This document shows, in pieces, positions 15,275 to 26,612 of a stretch of DNA of 64,000 nucleotides (the stretch's first letter is position 1; each line of letters begins with the position of its first letter). The position numbers and the translations under genes are program-made. The notes below the pieces were generated by a model. It saw nothing but the letters and a program-made list of their open reading frames with translations, was not told where the DNA came from and made no database searches. Origin of the DNA: Begonia masoniana (taxonomy: Eukaryota; Streptophyta; Magnoliopsida; Cucurbitales; Begoniaceae); contig CM039503.1 in the NCBI GenBank assembly GCA_022432975.1, positions 44,038,655-44,102,654 of the forward strand, given 5' to 3'.

Positions 15275-18200
15275 CTTTTCAGAGAAAGTTTCTTACCTTG
15301 TTTCCCTCAGTCTCTGACCTCCGACTAGCATTCGGCATTCAATTGCAGCAAGAGTTTTTCGAGGAAGAAACGCCTCCACTCAAATAGTTGAGCTCTTCGA
15401 CAAACCTCCACCGGCAACAAAGCTTGAAGCATTTCCTTCCATCATCAAACACTTTCTCTTTGTGTTCGGGTGTGTGCGACGAAGGGGAAACTCGCGAAGA
15501 AGGAAAGAGGTTAGGTTTTGTTGTTTAAAAACAGAACCGGTTCATTTAAAGTGGTTCAACCAAACTGGCCTAACCAACCAAGAACGGTCCAATTGAACTG
15601 GCCCAGCCGAACCATATCCGATCCAATTGAACCAAACCCGACCTAAATTTTGACCCGAATTGAACTGAATAGATCTATGAATTTACCGGTAAGGAATTTC
15701 GACCTAAATTGTTATTAAATGGATTTATCGAAGTAATAATTTAATACCAAATATTTGATTTAGGTAAGATAAATTTCAGAAGTTGTCCAAATCACTCTAA
15801 ATCGATCCAATCTGGCCTGATCCAACCTAAGAGCACACGTAAGAAATTCTTCTCAAATTCTTATAAAATATGATTTATTTAAGTGAGATATTAATATCGA
15901 TATTAGACTCAGACAGGATATTAACTGAAATATTGGAGAATCCTGATAACCCTAACCTCTCGGAATCCAAGTAAGTGAAAATACCATGTTTTCAACGTTT
16001 TGACTACGGACCTACATTACAAAATTTACGTTATTTTCTTATTATTGTTTTATTATTTTATTACATGTTTCTAATATTTGAGCATACATGTTTAGGTATT
16101 GACATTAATTGTATAAAGATAACATTTGCAAGACATTTTGTATGTATATGAATATGATGGAATTGACGAAAAATACGTGATAGCAAAAGCGTGAACGACA
16201 AACAGATGGTGAGCTTGAACGAAAAATATATGATAACAAAAGTCTGAACAACAATGAGATTGTGAGCTTGAACATGTGATGATTACTGTAACACCTGACA
16301 TTTCCATTCATGTAATCATCCCTAAAATTTGTTTGAACGAAATAAATTCTCTATAAATTCAATGAATATTTTATTAGAATTTGGATGCCGAGAATTTAAG
16401 AGTTTAAAGAATATAGAGCAAAAAATAGGGAGTTAAAACTTACGAGTTTTAGGCAGAAATCGAATCAAAATAACGAAACTTAGCCAAGAAGAAACCTCAA
16501 AAACTTACAACCAAACACTCCCTTTTTCTCTCTCCCTCTCAACATTAAACACTCAGCAGATGCTTTTTCCTCTTCCCTCACATTTCATTTTCTTTCCCTC
16601 CTCTCTTTCTTCTTCTCCACGTGAACCAGGTGACGACTTTCTTCCCTCACGCTGATGATTATTTTCAGCGACGCTAAGCTCCATTTTCTTCATAAAAGGT
16701 AAGCATTTACGTTAGTTGATGAGTTTAGGTTATCTATACATTGAATTTATATGGAAATTTCGAGTTAGGGTTTTGAACTATGGAGCAATTTTAATTGTTA
16801 TTGGATTGTTAGTATTTCTGGTTACAAATGGTAGAGTTTTGGATGGATTGGAAGTTGGAACTCATGAATGCCCATTAATGTTGAAGATATTGTTTTGCTG
16901 CGTATTTGAGTTCCAAATTTTTAGGGGTAATCCTTAAGTCTAACTCAATAACTAATTATGGCATGTTAAAGTAGACGTTATAAGGTTTCCAACGCATGTT
17001 GAATCTTCGAAAACGGATAAGAATCGAGTAAGTTATGAGAGTTTGAAGTTGACCTATAAATTTGTGAAGAATCTGAGATTTTAATGGAAATTACTCAGGT
17101 TTGACGATTGATTAGGATTAAGCTACTTGAATGGAGGTTTTATTGTGTTTTGCTAGTTTGTTAGTTAACACCTACGTAATGTAAATGACGGCTCGAATAC
17201 GCATGTTATAGAGTGTAAGGCACCAAGGATGACATTCAAGGTTTGCTAATTTGACGGACCTCAGGTAAGTTCGTATGCATGTGTTTGGCCCTTAAGGCCT
17301 ACATCACAGAGGTACTAAGATTTATGCTTGTGGGATATGTTGATGGGTAGATAGGTTATCAAATATGTCTTAGGTTAAGTATGTTTGTTTTATGTAATCG
17401 TCTTGATGAACTATCATTATTTATGCTTCGAGGACCTGTCTTTTAGTTATGTTATGTTTTATGCACTATGTATGTTCATGCATCATGTTTTTCAATAAAG
17501 TCATGCAAAACGTTTTATGCAAATGTTTTAAAGTAAGAAAGATAAAAAAAATATAAATGTACAGTACGGTTAAGTGTGGAACGAGGTTTGGCATATGTTT
17601 TGTCCTTCTCTGGGATTATATTAAAAACTGTCCTTGTCGCGGACAATATGTTATTTTATCCATCCCTTGGACAAGGTAAAATTACTAACCCACGTCATGT
17701 ACGTAATGTTTCCCACTCCCCTATAAGCCCCACTTATACCAATATGTTCACTTCAACGTAAATGTAAAGTATGTTCATGCTCTAAAACGTTCATGCATAG
17801 CACGTGTATCTTATTGCATTATATGATCTTACTGAGCTTTAGGCTCATTAGTTGAACTCTATAATGTAGGTACGGATCATACGGATGAGGACTCAGAGTC
17901 TCAGGCTGATGTATAAGTGTGGTTAGCGGGACGAGCTTGCAGGGTTGGTTGCGGCAGTTAGACGAATTTTGAACCGTGGGTGAAGTCTCGAGGTCTACGT
18001 TGTGTATATGAAGCCTTTTTAGATTTAGGTGAAGTTTATGTGTATATGTCTTGAGTTTTTTGGGAATATGTAGATAGTTCAATATTTGAAAGTATTTTGA
18101 TGATGTTTTGGGATTTTCTTTTTGGCTTAAGGATATGTCCATTATTTAGAGTCCACCATGCGTTTAGTTTGTAGACTGTCCATTGCGTGTTTTCTTCTTG

Positions 18201-18629
18201 GTTTTATGACTGGTGCTATGGAAGCTATGTTTAGGGAGTATGTTTTGTTGGACTCTTGAAGCATTTTATGTTTGGAGAGCTTGGGAAGAGTTTAGGGAAA
18301 ATATTAAGTGTTTGTAAGTGAAGGAAAAGAAGAAATAGCATATGAGGGAGACATTCTGCCTTAGAGGTGTCGACCGAAACCCTCAAGTGTCGACCAAAAT
18401 TGAGAGGTGTCGACCACCAGAGTCGACCTATGGAAACAGAGAAGAACGAGGTGTCAACCTGGTCGTAGAGGTGTCAACCTATTTGAATAGGTGTCGACCC
18501 GGTTGTAGGGGTGTCGACCAGTTTAATGTAAAAAAATGATAGAGGTGTCAACCTTTGTGTATAAGTGTCGACCCCTCCTGGCAGGTGTCGACCCTGAAGA
18601 CCAATTTGACAAAAACAGAGAGAAACCAA

Positions 18630-19129
18630 GTGTCGACCTGTGTATGTAGGTGTCGACCTGTGTATGTAGGTGTCGACCTGTGTATGTAGGTGTCGACCTG
18701 TGTATGTAGGTGTCGACCTGTGTATGTAGGTGTCGACCTGTGTATGTAGGTGTCGACCTGTGTATGTAGGTGTCGACCTGTGTATGTAGGTGTCGACCTG
18801 TGTATGTAGGTGTCGACCTGTGTATGTAGGTGTCGACCTGTGTATGTAGGTGTCGACCTGTGTATGTAGGTGTCGACCTGTGTATGTAGGTGTCGACCTG
18901 TGTATGTAGGTGTCGACCTGTGTATGTAGGTGTCGACCTGTGTATGTAGGTGTCGACCTGTGTATGTAGGTGTCGACCTGTGTATGTAGGTGTCGACCTG
19001 TGTATGTAGGTGTCGACCTGTGTATGTAGGTGTCGACCTGTGTATGTAGGTGTCGACCTGTGTATGTAGGTGTCGACCTGTGTATGTAGGTGTCGACCTG
19101 TGTATGTAGGTGTCGACCTGTGTATGTAG
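18630..19129. repeat. 20-bp tandem array, 25 perfect units (first block)
   Basis: Exactly 25 identical copies of GTGTCGACCTGTGTATGTAG. The E 3' LTR has only one comparable unit (about 33210-33240), so the array arose after the element's LTRs parted or is inflated by assembly. Minus-strand ORFs across it (repeats of HTQVD and TYTGRHL) are by-products of the repeat. Confidence 0.97.
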
Positions 19130-19560
19130 GGAAAAGGTTCCAACGGCTTCAACTGCCAATGTTCAATGGACAATCGACGGACCCCACTCACGCTAAGGAT
19201 TGAATCCGGATGATAGAGAAAATGTTTAACTACGCGGAAGTGGAAGAAAATAGAAAGGTTGATTGTGTTGTATTCCATCTCACTAAAGATGCAAGATTTT
19301 GGTGGGATACCGTACAGACGACTAGTACGGCAGTAGAGATGGATTAGGGCGGATTCAAAAGAGTTTTCTACGAGAAGTACTTTAACCGTAGTGTGCGGAA
19401 AGGCAAGATGATTGAATTCGCTCAACCACGGCAATATGGATCGGTGGCTGAGTATGTTTGCAGATTTGAGTCGCTATCCCGCTACGCTACCCATTTGGTG
19501 GACATTGAGGAGAATAAGGTGCAGCAATTCATCCAGGGGCTAAAAATTGATATTTACAAG
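19130..19560 (+). pseudogene. Copied gag fragment inside the LTR E array
   Basis: Positions 19133-19560 match 20570-20997 of the element's own gag, offset 1437 bp, with one T missing in a T-run near 19553 and no other difference noticed. It shares both nonsense changes of the gag copy (the TGA at 19201 and the TAG at about 19345), so it was copied after gag had died. It is bounded on both sides by 25-unit arrays. Confidence 0.95.
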
Positions 19561-20060
19561 GTGTCGACCTGTGTATGTAGGTGTCGACCTGTGTATGTAG
19601 GTGTCGACCTGTGTATGTAGGTGTCGACCTGTGTATGTAGGTGTCGACCTGTGTATGTAGGTGTCGACCTGTGTATGTAGGTGTCGACCTGTGTATGTAG
19701 GTGTCGACCTGTGTATGTAGGTGTCGACCTGTGTATGTAGGTGTCGACCTGTGTATGTAGGTGTCGACCTGTGTATGTAGGTGTCGACCTGTGTATGTAG
19801 GTGTCGACCTGTGTATGTAGGTGTCGACCTGTGTATGTAGGTGTCGACCTGTGTATGTAGGTGTCGACCTGTGTATGTAGGTGTCGACCTGTGTATGTAG
19901 GTGTCGACCTGTGTATGTAGGTGTCGACCTGTGTATGTAGGTGTCGACCTGTGTATGTAGGTGTCGACCTGTGTATGTAGGTGTCGACCTGTGTATGTAG
20001 GTGTCGACCTGTGTATGTAGGTGTCGACCTGTGTATGTAGGTGTCGACCTGTGTATGTAG
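19561..20060. repeat. 20-bp tandem array, 25 perfect units (second block)
   Basis: Same unit, phase and copy number (25) as the block at 18630-19129. Beyond 20060 the LTR resumes with TGTCGGCCGGTCTTAAC, as in the 3' LTR at 33307. Confidence 0.97.
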
Positions 20061-20251
20061 TGTCGGCCGGTCTTAACAAGTGTCAACCGGCAGGCACTCT
20101 TTTTATTTGGCTGTTTTCCTAAAGTTCTGATTTCGACCATAACGCAATCCTACCCCTAAGGAGTCTTTCAAACATGTTTTCTAAAGGTTCCTAAAGTATT
20201 TCAAAGTCCTGAATTCGATTCCTGTGACGATGTACGGGTTGGTACAATTAG

Positions 20252-20263
20252 TGGTATCAGAGC
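20252..20263 (+). other. Primer-binding site of element E
   Basis: TGGTATCAGAGC is complementary to the 3' end of initiator tRNA-Met. It lies five bases after the LTR end, the standard place for priming minus-strand synthesis. Confidence 0.92.
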
Positions 20264-20409
20264 ACCCGGGTTTTAAAAGCGATTATGTAGACTGTCTGAC
20301 TGCGCAATCTGCCACGTGAGATCGCTTCATCAATTGTAGGTGTTTAATTTTTCATACAAGTTTTAGTTTATTAAATCGAGTTTATTATTATGTATAGGAT
20401 TTTCTTAGA

Positions 20410-21077
20410 ATGGTGAGAGGACGTCAAGGAGAAGCCGACAAGGATGACATCATCCGACAGTTAACTGAGTTGGTTGGTGTTCAGTCACGTTTGGTAGAAC
20501 GTATGATTGCGAGAGAGGATAACAGGAACAACAACAACCATGCAAATGTTCCGCGTGCAACTAGTGGAGAAAGGTTCCAACGGCTTCAACTGCCAATGTT
20601 CAATGGACAATCGACGGACCCCACTCACGCTAAGGATTGAATCCGGATGATAGAGAAAATGTTTAACTACGCGGAAGTGGAAGAAAATAGAAAGGTTGAT
20701 TGTGTTGTATTCCATCTCACTAAAGATGCAAGATTTTGGTGGGATACCGTACAGACGACTAGTACGGCAGTAGAGATGGATTAGGGCGGATTCAAAAGAG
20801 TTTTCTACGAGAAGTACTTTAACCGTAGTGTGCGGAAAGGCAAGATGATTGAATTCGCTCAACCACGGCAATATGGATCGGTGGCTGAGTATGTTTGCAG
20901 ATTTGAGTCGCTATCCCGCTACGCTACCCATTTGGTGGACATTGAGGAGAATAAGGTGCAGCAATTCATCCAGGGGCTAAAAATTGATATTTTACAAGGG
21001 GTTACGATGGTAGGATATGAGGAGGCGTTGTATAGGAAAGTGGTTGCCAAGGCCCTTCAGTTAGAGGCCTTGGAAGT
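20410..21077 (+). pseudogene. gag: gag remnant of element E (Tekay type)
   Basis: The start MVRGRQGEADKDDIIRQLTE matches the MVRGQQREADED start of the C2 gag. Capsid motifs follow: RFQRLQLPMFNG, a region around VVFHLTKDARFWWDTVQ, VFYEKYF and VAEYVCRFESLSRYA, then IQGLKIDI. The capsid would coat the genomic RNA. Two tryptophan codons are now stops (TGA at 20638 and a TAG near 20783), both G-to-A changes expected from deamination of methylated cytosine. After ALQLEALE the frame breaks off near 21077: the nucleocapsid zinc knuckle, protease and most of reverse transcriptase are deleted. Confidence 0.9.
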
Positions 21078-21425
21078 ATTTTCTAGGCCACGTTATTTCT
21101 GGCTAGACAGAATTAATTTTCTAGGCCACGTTATTTCTGAAGAGGGTGTTTCAGTAGACCCAGCTAAGATTCAGGCTGTCAAGGAATGGCCATGGCCAAG
21201 AATGCCAGCGAGGTGTGAAGTTTCATTGGGTTAGCTAGCTATTATAGGAAATTTATTGAGAGATTTTTCATGATAGCAAAGCCTTTGACCAGCTTAACGA
21301 GGAAAGATATCAATTATAAGTGGTCTGAAGCTTGCAAGCAGAGTTTTCAGACACTGATACGGAAGTTGACTACAGCTCCATTGTTGATATTGTCAGTTGA
21401 AGATGGCAAATTCAGCATATACTGC
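21078..21425 (+). pseudogene. pol: Reverse transcriptase C-end and RNase H start, element E
   Basis: After a deletion junction the frame reads FLGHVISEEGVSVDPAKIQA, the connection region after the RT palm, followed (frame-shifted) by YYRKFIE, MIAKPLTSLTRKDINYKWSE and LILSVEDGKFSIYC, where RNase H begins. The catalytic FIDD motif is lost in the deletion. A 24-bp sequence at 21078-21101 repeats 21116-21139 and looks like filler copied at the junction. The frame is cut at 21425 by solo LTR G and resumes at 23645. Confidence 0.88.
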
Positions 21426-23644
21426 TGTAACGCCCAGAGTCTCCGCGACCCAGTTCGTTACAGGGACTGCTCTAATACCATACTCTCCCCATTTTACTTA
21501 CCCGCTAGACTTTACGGTATCCTCCCTAAAATAAAAATTTTGGCAGAGTAACGCCTGAAAATGGCGCCTCCCAAAATGCTAAGTACCTGCAACGAATAAA
21601 TTCCCAACCAGTCCAGAGTATATCTACTCATCTAACCAATATACAAAATTTCCAAATGATAGTAACGAGGAAAAACCAAAATACTATCGACCAAAATAAA
21701 GAAAATCCACAATATAGAGTGACACCTCACTCTTAGCTATATCTATATACAACCAGATACAAAATGCCCCACAAAACTACCAACTCCTGATCAACACCAT
21801 ACAACGACTCCATGGGTCGGGTCGCCCTAACACTACCGTCCACCGGGGCCCTGGTCGCACGTCACCAACTGGCATCTACCCACGGTCCGGCTCTCGGTAC
21901 TCACCTTCCTGCTCAGCTGTACCTACACCACAGAACACACCGTAAGCTCAAGGCTTAGAAAGTAGAGTGTAAAGAAATCTAAACATGAAGCATGCTGACC
22001 ATAACCAACTAACTACAACTTTACATTTACGTACGTAGCCACGACCCATAACCCACACAAAAAAAAATCACCACCTACATACCATGACCAACTACCGACG
22101 ACTTCCCCTCACATACTTACCTACAACATTCCCTCACATACTACCTACACCTAACCTGCTTACCTCCTCCGGCCCGAGTCTCACTCGGAATTCGCGAAGC
22201 ACATCACCTCCGGCCCGAGTCTCACTCGGAATTCACGGAGCACCTCACTCTGGCCCGAGTCTCACTCAGGATTCGCGAAGCACATCACCTCCGGCCTGAG
22301 TCCCACTCGGAATTCGCGGAGCACCTCACCTCTGGCCCGAGTCCCACTCGGAATTCGCGGAGCACCTCACTCCGGCCCGAGTCTCACTCAGGATTCGCGG
22401 AGCACCTCACTCCGGCCCGAGTCTCACTCAGGATTCGCGAAGCACATCACATACAGACTACTCAAAACGTACTTACGACTCACAACATGCAACCAACTGT
22501 GGTATAGGCCCTTCTGGACGACTCTCAAGCGTTACACCCACACTACTACTTACCTGGCGTCCTAGCTTGCTGAGGATGTTCGGTTTCTTGTCCACCTACA
22601 GCTCGACCTATGACAAAAATTCAAAGTTCATCAAAATCAAACTTACATTCACCAATTTCCCCATAAACTACTATTTCTTGCCTAACCTAACTAAAACTCA
22701 ACTAAACGGGCCGCTAATTGGGTTCGGTAAAAACCTATCTGAAACTTTAAACGTGCATAACTCACGTGTCGGTTATCAGAATCAAACGATTCCAGCAACC
22801 ACATACTCCTCTAATCTCCTAGTTTAACCTGCCAAAACAGAACTCAAAACAAATGACCGTAGCTAGGTCAAAAATAGCAAAATCCGAACTGCCCTATGCC
22901 GGGGATTTTTCCCTTTTCAAATTTTCTATCAATTTTCACTTGTTTCCTCACCATTCGACCACCCTCGCACCCAATTAGTAAAATCTAACGAAATTCTAAG
23001 GCTTTACATAGGAAAACCCGAATTCTCCACATTGGAGCCCTCGGTTTTTCCTCCAATCCGAGCTCACCATTGCTCGGTAGCCTTCGCCGGCGTTAAGCTC
23101 GGCCATTGACGCCAAGAACGGCCAAAAGCGGCCAGTAGTCGGAGCTCAATCAAGCTCGTCCCTCTCGGCCTTAAACAGAGACAAAACAGGGCACAAAACG
23201 TGCCTTACCGGTTTGTTGACGCACGAAGATGGCCGGAATTGACTCGCCCACGAACTCCGACCGGAGAGCACCGAGAATCGTTGGTGGTCAGTGCTCAGTC
23301 AATCGCCGCTCCCTCTCTTCTTCCCTGCCCTGTTCTCTGCCCGCGAAGAACAACAGACGAATGGCTTCTTCGCAAAGCCGTTCGTCTGTTTTAAAAAAAA
23401 AATTAAATGTAAATTTAATTTTTTTTTAAAAAACAATAATAATAATAATAATAATAACGTTTACTGTTTTGCCCTTCCAAAATTCTGATAAATTCTTTTC
23501 TTCATCACTCAATTTTTATAAATCAACTCTCTCTCCATGCTCGGTTTAAACTCCTCCATCTGCGCTCTCGAGAGATCTGACAACTAAGTGACTAATTAAT
23601 CATAAAATAATTTAATTAATTCGTAAAAAAATCCGGGTGTTACA
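21426..23644 (-). mobile_element. Solo LTR G in element E
   Basis: Starts TGTAACGCCCAGAG and ends CCGGGTGTTACA, 2219 bp, flanked by perfect 5-bp duplications ACTGC (21421-21425 and 23645-23649). The host RNase H frame continues across it. On the minus strand a candidate intron runs 22553 to 21923 (CCAG|GTAAGT to GTGTAG|GTA) with hairpin TAAGC-CTTGA-GCTTA at 21957-21943. No interior domain remains, so it is a solo LTR left by recombination between two LTRs. Confidence 0.92.
22169..22450. repeat. 40-41-bp array inside LTR G
   Basis: Seven copies begin with GGCCCGAGTC or GGCCTGAGTC at about 22171, 22212, 22252, 22293, 22334, 22374 and 22414. Each contains CGAGT-CTC-ACTCG, a small inverted repeat, and a GAATTCGCG-like phrase. 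It lies within the candidate intron. Shorter, related arrays sit at the same place in LTR F (31655-31790) and LTR C2 (40262-40400). Confidence 0.9.
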
Positions 23645-23954
23645 ACTGCGACGCTTCAAAGATTGGTTTGGATGGGTATTAATGCAGGATGGAAAAGTAG
23701 TAGTTTATGCTTCTAGACAATAGAAGAGTTATGAGCAGAACTATCCTACTCACGATCTGGAGTTAGCGGCAGTTGTCTTTGCATTGAAAATATGGAGACA
23801 CCACTTATATGGACAGCAATGCGAAATATTTTTGGATCACAAGAGTCTGAAATACATTTTTACACAGAAAGAGTTGAACATGAGGCAGAGACGATGGTTG
23901 GAGTCTGTGAAAGACTATGACATCAAAATTAAATACCACCCTGGAAAAGCTAAC
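23645..23954 (+). pseudogene. pol: RNase H remnant of element E
   Basis: Continues from 21425 after solo LTR G: VLMQDGKVVVYASRQ, a stop (TAG at about 23722), then [36 protein letters not shown] and [20 protein letters not shown]. These are the RNase H motifs that degrade the RNA strand after copying; the glutamate in DLELAA and the aspartate in LDHKSL are present. It ends in YHPGKAN, interrupted by solo LTR H and resumed at 26613. Confidence 0.9.
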
Positions 23955-26612
23955 TGTAACGACCCTAATTCCTATTCCTCAAATTTCCCGTATAAATTTT
24001 TCTTTTCATAACACTCATAAATTTTGACTTTTAGAATTTTGAATAGAATCTAAGTCTTGTGGAAAAATTGTTAAAGAAAGCAATTTGAATAAAACCATTT
24101 AGAGAAGTACTTTAAAATAAATGTTGAAATTGCTTTGGAAAAGAAAATAAATAAAAGAAAAACATTAAAGAAATATATTAGAACATCGGCCAGAGGAACC
24201 AGAGGGCAGAAAGGGCATTTGCCTGTGAAAATTCATGGCCGATTGATCGGCCATTTTAGCCGATCAATCGGCTATGCTATTTTGGTGCCAGGAGATCGAT
24301 CGCCATGATCGATCGCCCCTGTAAATCACCCACACAGCCGATCGATCGCCCATTCAGGCGATCGATCGGCAACTTCTCTGGAAAAACCAGAGAAGTTACC
24401 ATTGAGACGCCGATCGATCGCCCCTCTTAGGTGATCGATCGGCACACCCCCTGGAATCCGAAATTCCAGGAAGCTCCCTCCTTCTCCCTTTCATTCTTTT
24501 CTCCCTGCATCCTTCATCCTTCACACACATATCACAATTCTTCTCTCCTTTCCTTTTCTCACTTCAACTACACCTAAACACACTTAAACACTTCATCATA
24601 ATTTACTCTTAACCTCATTCATTCTTTAATTCCTTAGCCACCAAACCTACTCAAAACATAATAAAAACATAGTGGAACTTCATAAAGACGAACTGCATGG
24701 ATCCGTTTGAAAACTGAATAATCCCTACGAGTTTAAAATCACCAAGCAGTCCAGTATATCTTCAATAAAATACTTTTCAAAAGCAGTTTATAAAATGGGT
24801 TTCCAAAACATCAAAACATATACATTTCGTAACGAGTCACCCTTCAACCCATCTAATTCTCCTTATACAATTATCGATCATTTCTAATTAACATATCCTC
24901 GAAAATACTTACATACATTCCCACGGGTCAAAATCACCTCGACTGCACAGCGCACTCCCACAGGCACCCTTCTTCAACCTGCGTGTTCATCGAATGGAGG
25001 AATGTATTCCTCACCTGATTCGAGTTCACCTATACCATAAAGACACATATGAGATAAATCTCAGTAAGTTCTACATAAATGACAATGCATGAACATGTAT
25101 ATGCAATTTTCATAAACTTTCGTGCATTCATTTCATTTATCAGTTCGTGTTAGTCATCACATTTCAGTCGTCTCATTTCAGTCATATCAGTTTCGTCGTC
25201 TTAGTCGTCTCATTTTTGTCATCTTTTTGTCATCTCTTTAAGTCATCACATTTCATTTCCTTTCGTGAAATCTATGCATAAATCCATTTTTCATGATATT
25301 TGTAAAATGATGATGCATGATAGTGAAAGCATAACATAAACATACATTGTGCGTACCCTCAAAACAATACAAACACAACCTATAAAACAACTAACCCTAA
25401 ACTACCCAACCAAAGCATATAAACATAAATATCACCAAATAATCCTCAACATCAAAACTTGACTTATGGTGCAGGCCAATCGGCCACAGTAAGTCACAAG
25501 AACTTATCTGTCGTCCTTAGCGCACCGAGCTCCGTCTGCGGGCTTTGTTCACCTAGAACATTTACAACGTCCTTTGTTAAAATTGAGCCTAAACCATGAA
25601 ATTTTGTAAACTAACGAAACTCCTCACTAAAGGAAATTTCCTAAAATTCTAATTTACTTCCCTCGAGCATTTCATCGAGCAATTCGAGCTCAAGTTTCCC
25701 AATCTCGAATTTTAACATAAATCAATCAAACTCACGCCTCCTTCAATAAAAACTCTAATTCTTCGATCAAAAGCCTCAAATGTGGTAACCTTAACGATTT
25801 TTAGCATAACCCGACTATTTCGGCGAAAACCCTAAACAAACCCTAACCGTTTAAACCTTAGAAATTGAGAATCAATCGTCCAAGAGCATAGATTCTTACC
25901 TAAAACATTGATTGGAGAAGGAAATGTGAAGGAGCGGCGTTGATCGGAGGAAGAACGGACGTCGGCGTTGGGAGAACGGCGAAGGAGAAGGGTTGCCAAA
26001 ATGAGAGAGGTTTGCTCTCTGGAGAAGTGAAATCGTGAGTGGGGGAGGGAGAGTTCTTCTTGTGTTTTTATTAAATTTTTAATTGACAATTACTATTTTG
26101 CCCTTTCTATTCACTCTTTGTTTAATTAGTTAATTAGTCTATCGTTTCGATCTCTCCAAATTTTCTTATTTCACCAATAATTCCGATTTATTACTAGGGC
26201 TCCAACAAAACTTTCCGTTCGTCAAACGGACTTTATTTACTATTTTTACGTATTAAAACGTTGTAGGGTTATAAATGGAACTTTTGCGTTATACCATCGA
26301 TTTGAATTCCCAAAATTCCCTTATTTTCTTCCTAAAATCCTTATAACTCATAAGGATCCTAATAAAGCTCTCCGTTCATAAAACGGGCTTAGTTTGCTAT
26401 ATTTACTAAAATATCCCTATATTACGAGAAATACCAAAATCTCGTAAAATCGGCGTTACATCTTCAAAAATTCCCTCATTTCTTCAGACACTCCAATTTA
26501 TTTATAGGGTTCCAGTAAAACTTCTCATTTGTAAAACGGGCTTAATTTGGCATATTTATAAATGTCATTACATAACTAAAATCTAAAAGCCGAAAAAGAA
26601 CCGGGCGTTACA
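23955..26612 (-). mobile_element. Solo LTR H in element E
   Basis: Starts TGTAACGACCCTAATTCC and ends CCGGGCGTTACA, 2658 bp, with perfect duplications CTAAC at 23950-23954 and 26613-26617. Region 24235-24475 has paired hairpins on GATYGATCGG cores plus inverted repeats AACTTCTCTGG/CCAGAGAAGTT and CCTGGAAT/AATTCCAGG. On the minus strand the hairpin TGAGAT-TT-ATCTCA (25063-25050) and acceptor-like TATAG|GTG (25030) remain, but the donor near 25507 reads ATAAGT, so the intron signal is broken here. Related to LTR F. Confidence 0.92.

Larger units (their letters stand above)
14904..16286 (+). mobile_element. 5' LTR of element J, left segment
   Basis: Starts TGTAATAGTTTAGGG and matches the J 3' LTR at 53956 onward; it resumes at 42474 after element E. 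A TATAAATA box lies at 15175-15182, followed about 35 bp later by a CT run. A splice-donor-like CCAA|GTAAGT occurs at 15971, with its matching acceptor beyond E at 42693. Without E the LTR is about 2.0 kb. Confidence 0.8.
16287..20246 (+). mobile_element. 5' LTR of element E (Tekay type)
   Basis: Starts TGTAACACCTGACATTTCC and ends TACGGGTTGGTACA, 3960 bp, followed by a tRNA-iMet primer site. It aligns with the E 3' LTR (28211 onward) but is longer because of two 20-bp arrays and a gag insert at 18630-20060. Candidate intron 17265-17869 (CTCAG|GTAAGT to AATGTAG|GTA) with hairpin TGAGC-TTTAG-GCTCA at 17833-17847. From 18366 the GTGTCGACC motif recurs many times. Relative to the 3' LTR it lacks about 88 bp just before its 3' end (around 20222). 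The flanks ATTAC (left) and GTTAT (right of the 3' LTR) form only an imperfect target duplication. Confidence 0.85.

Noticed and set aside
18523..20140. Long minus-strand ORFs with a repeated HTQVDTYIHRSTPTYTGR motif
   Set aside because: Produced by a stop-free 20-bp tandem repeat inside an LTR. The period is not a multiple of three, so all frames repeat; no promoter or domain supports a protein.
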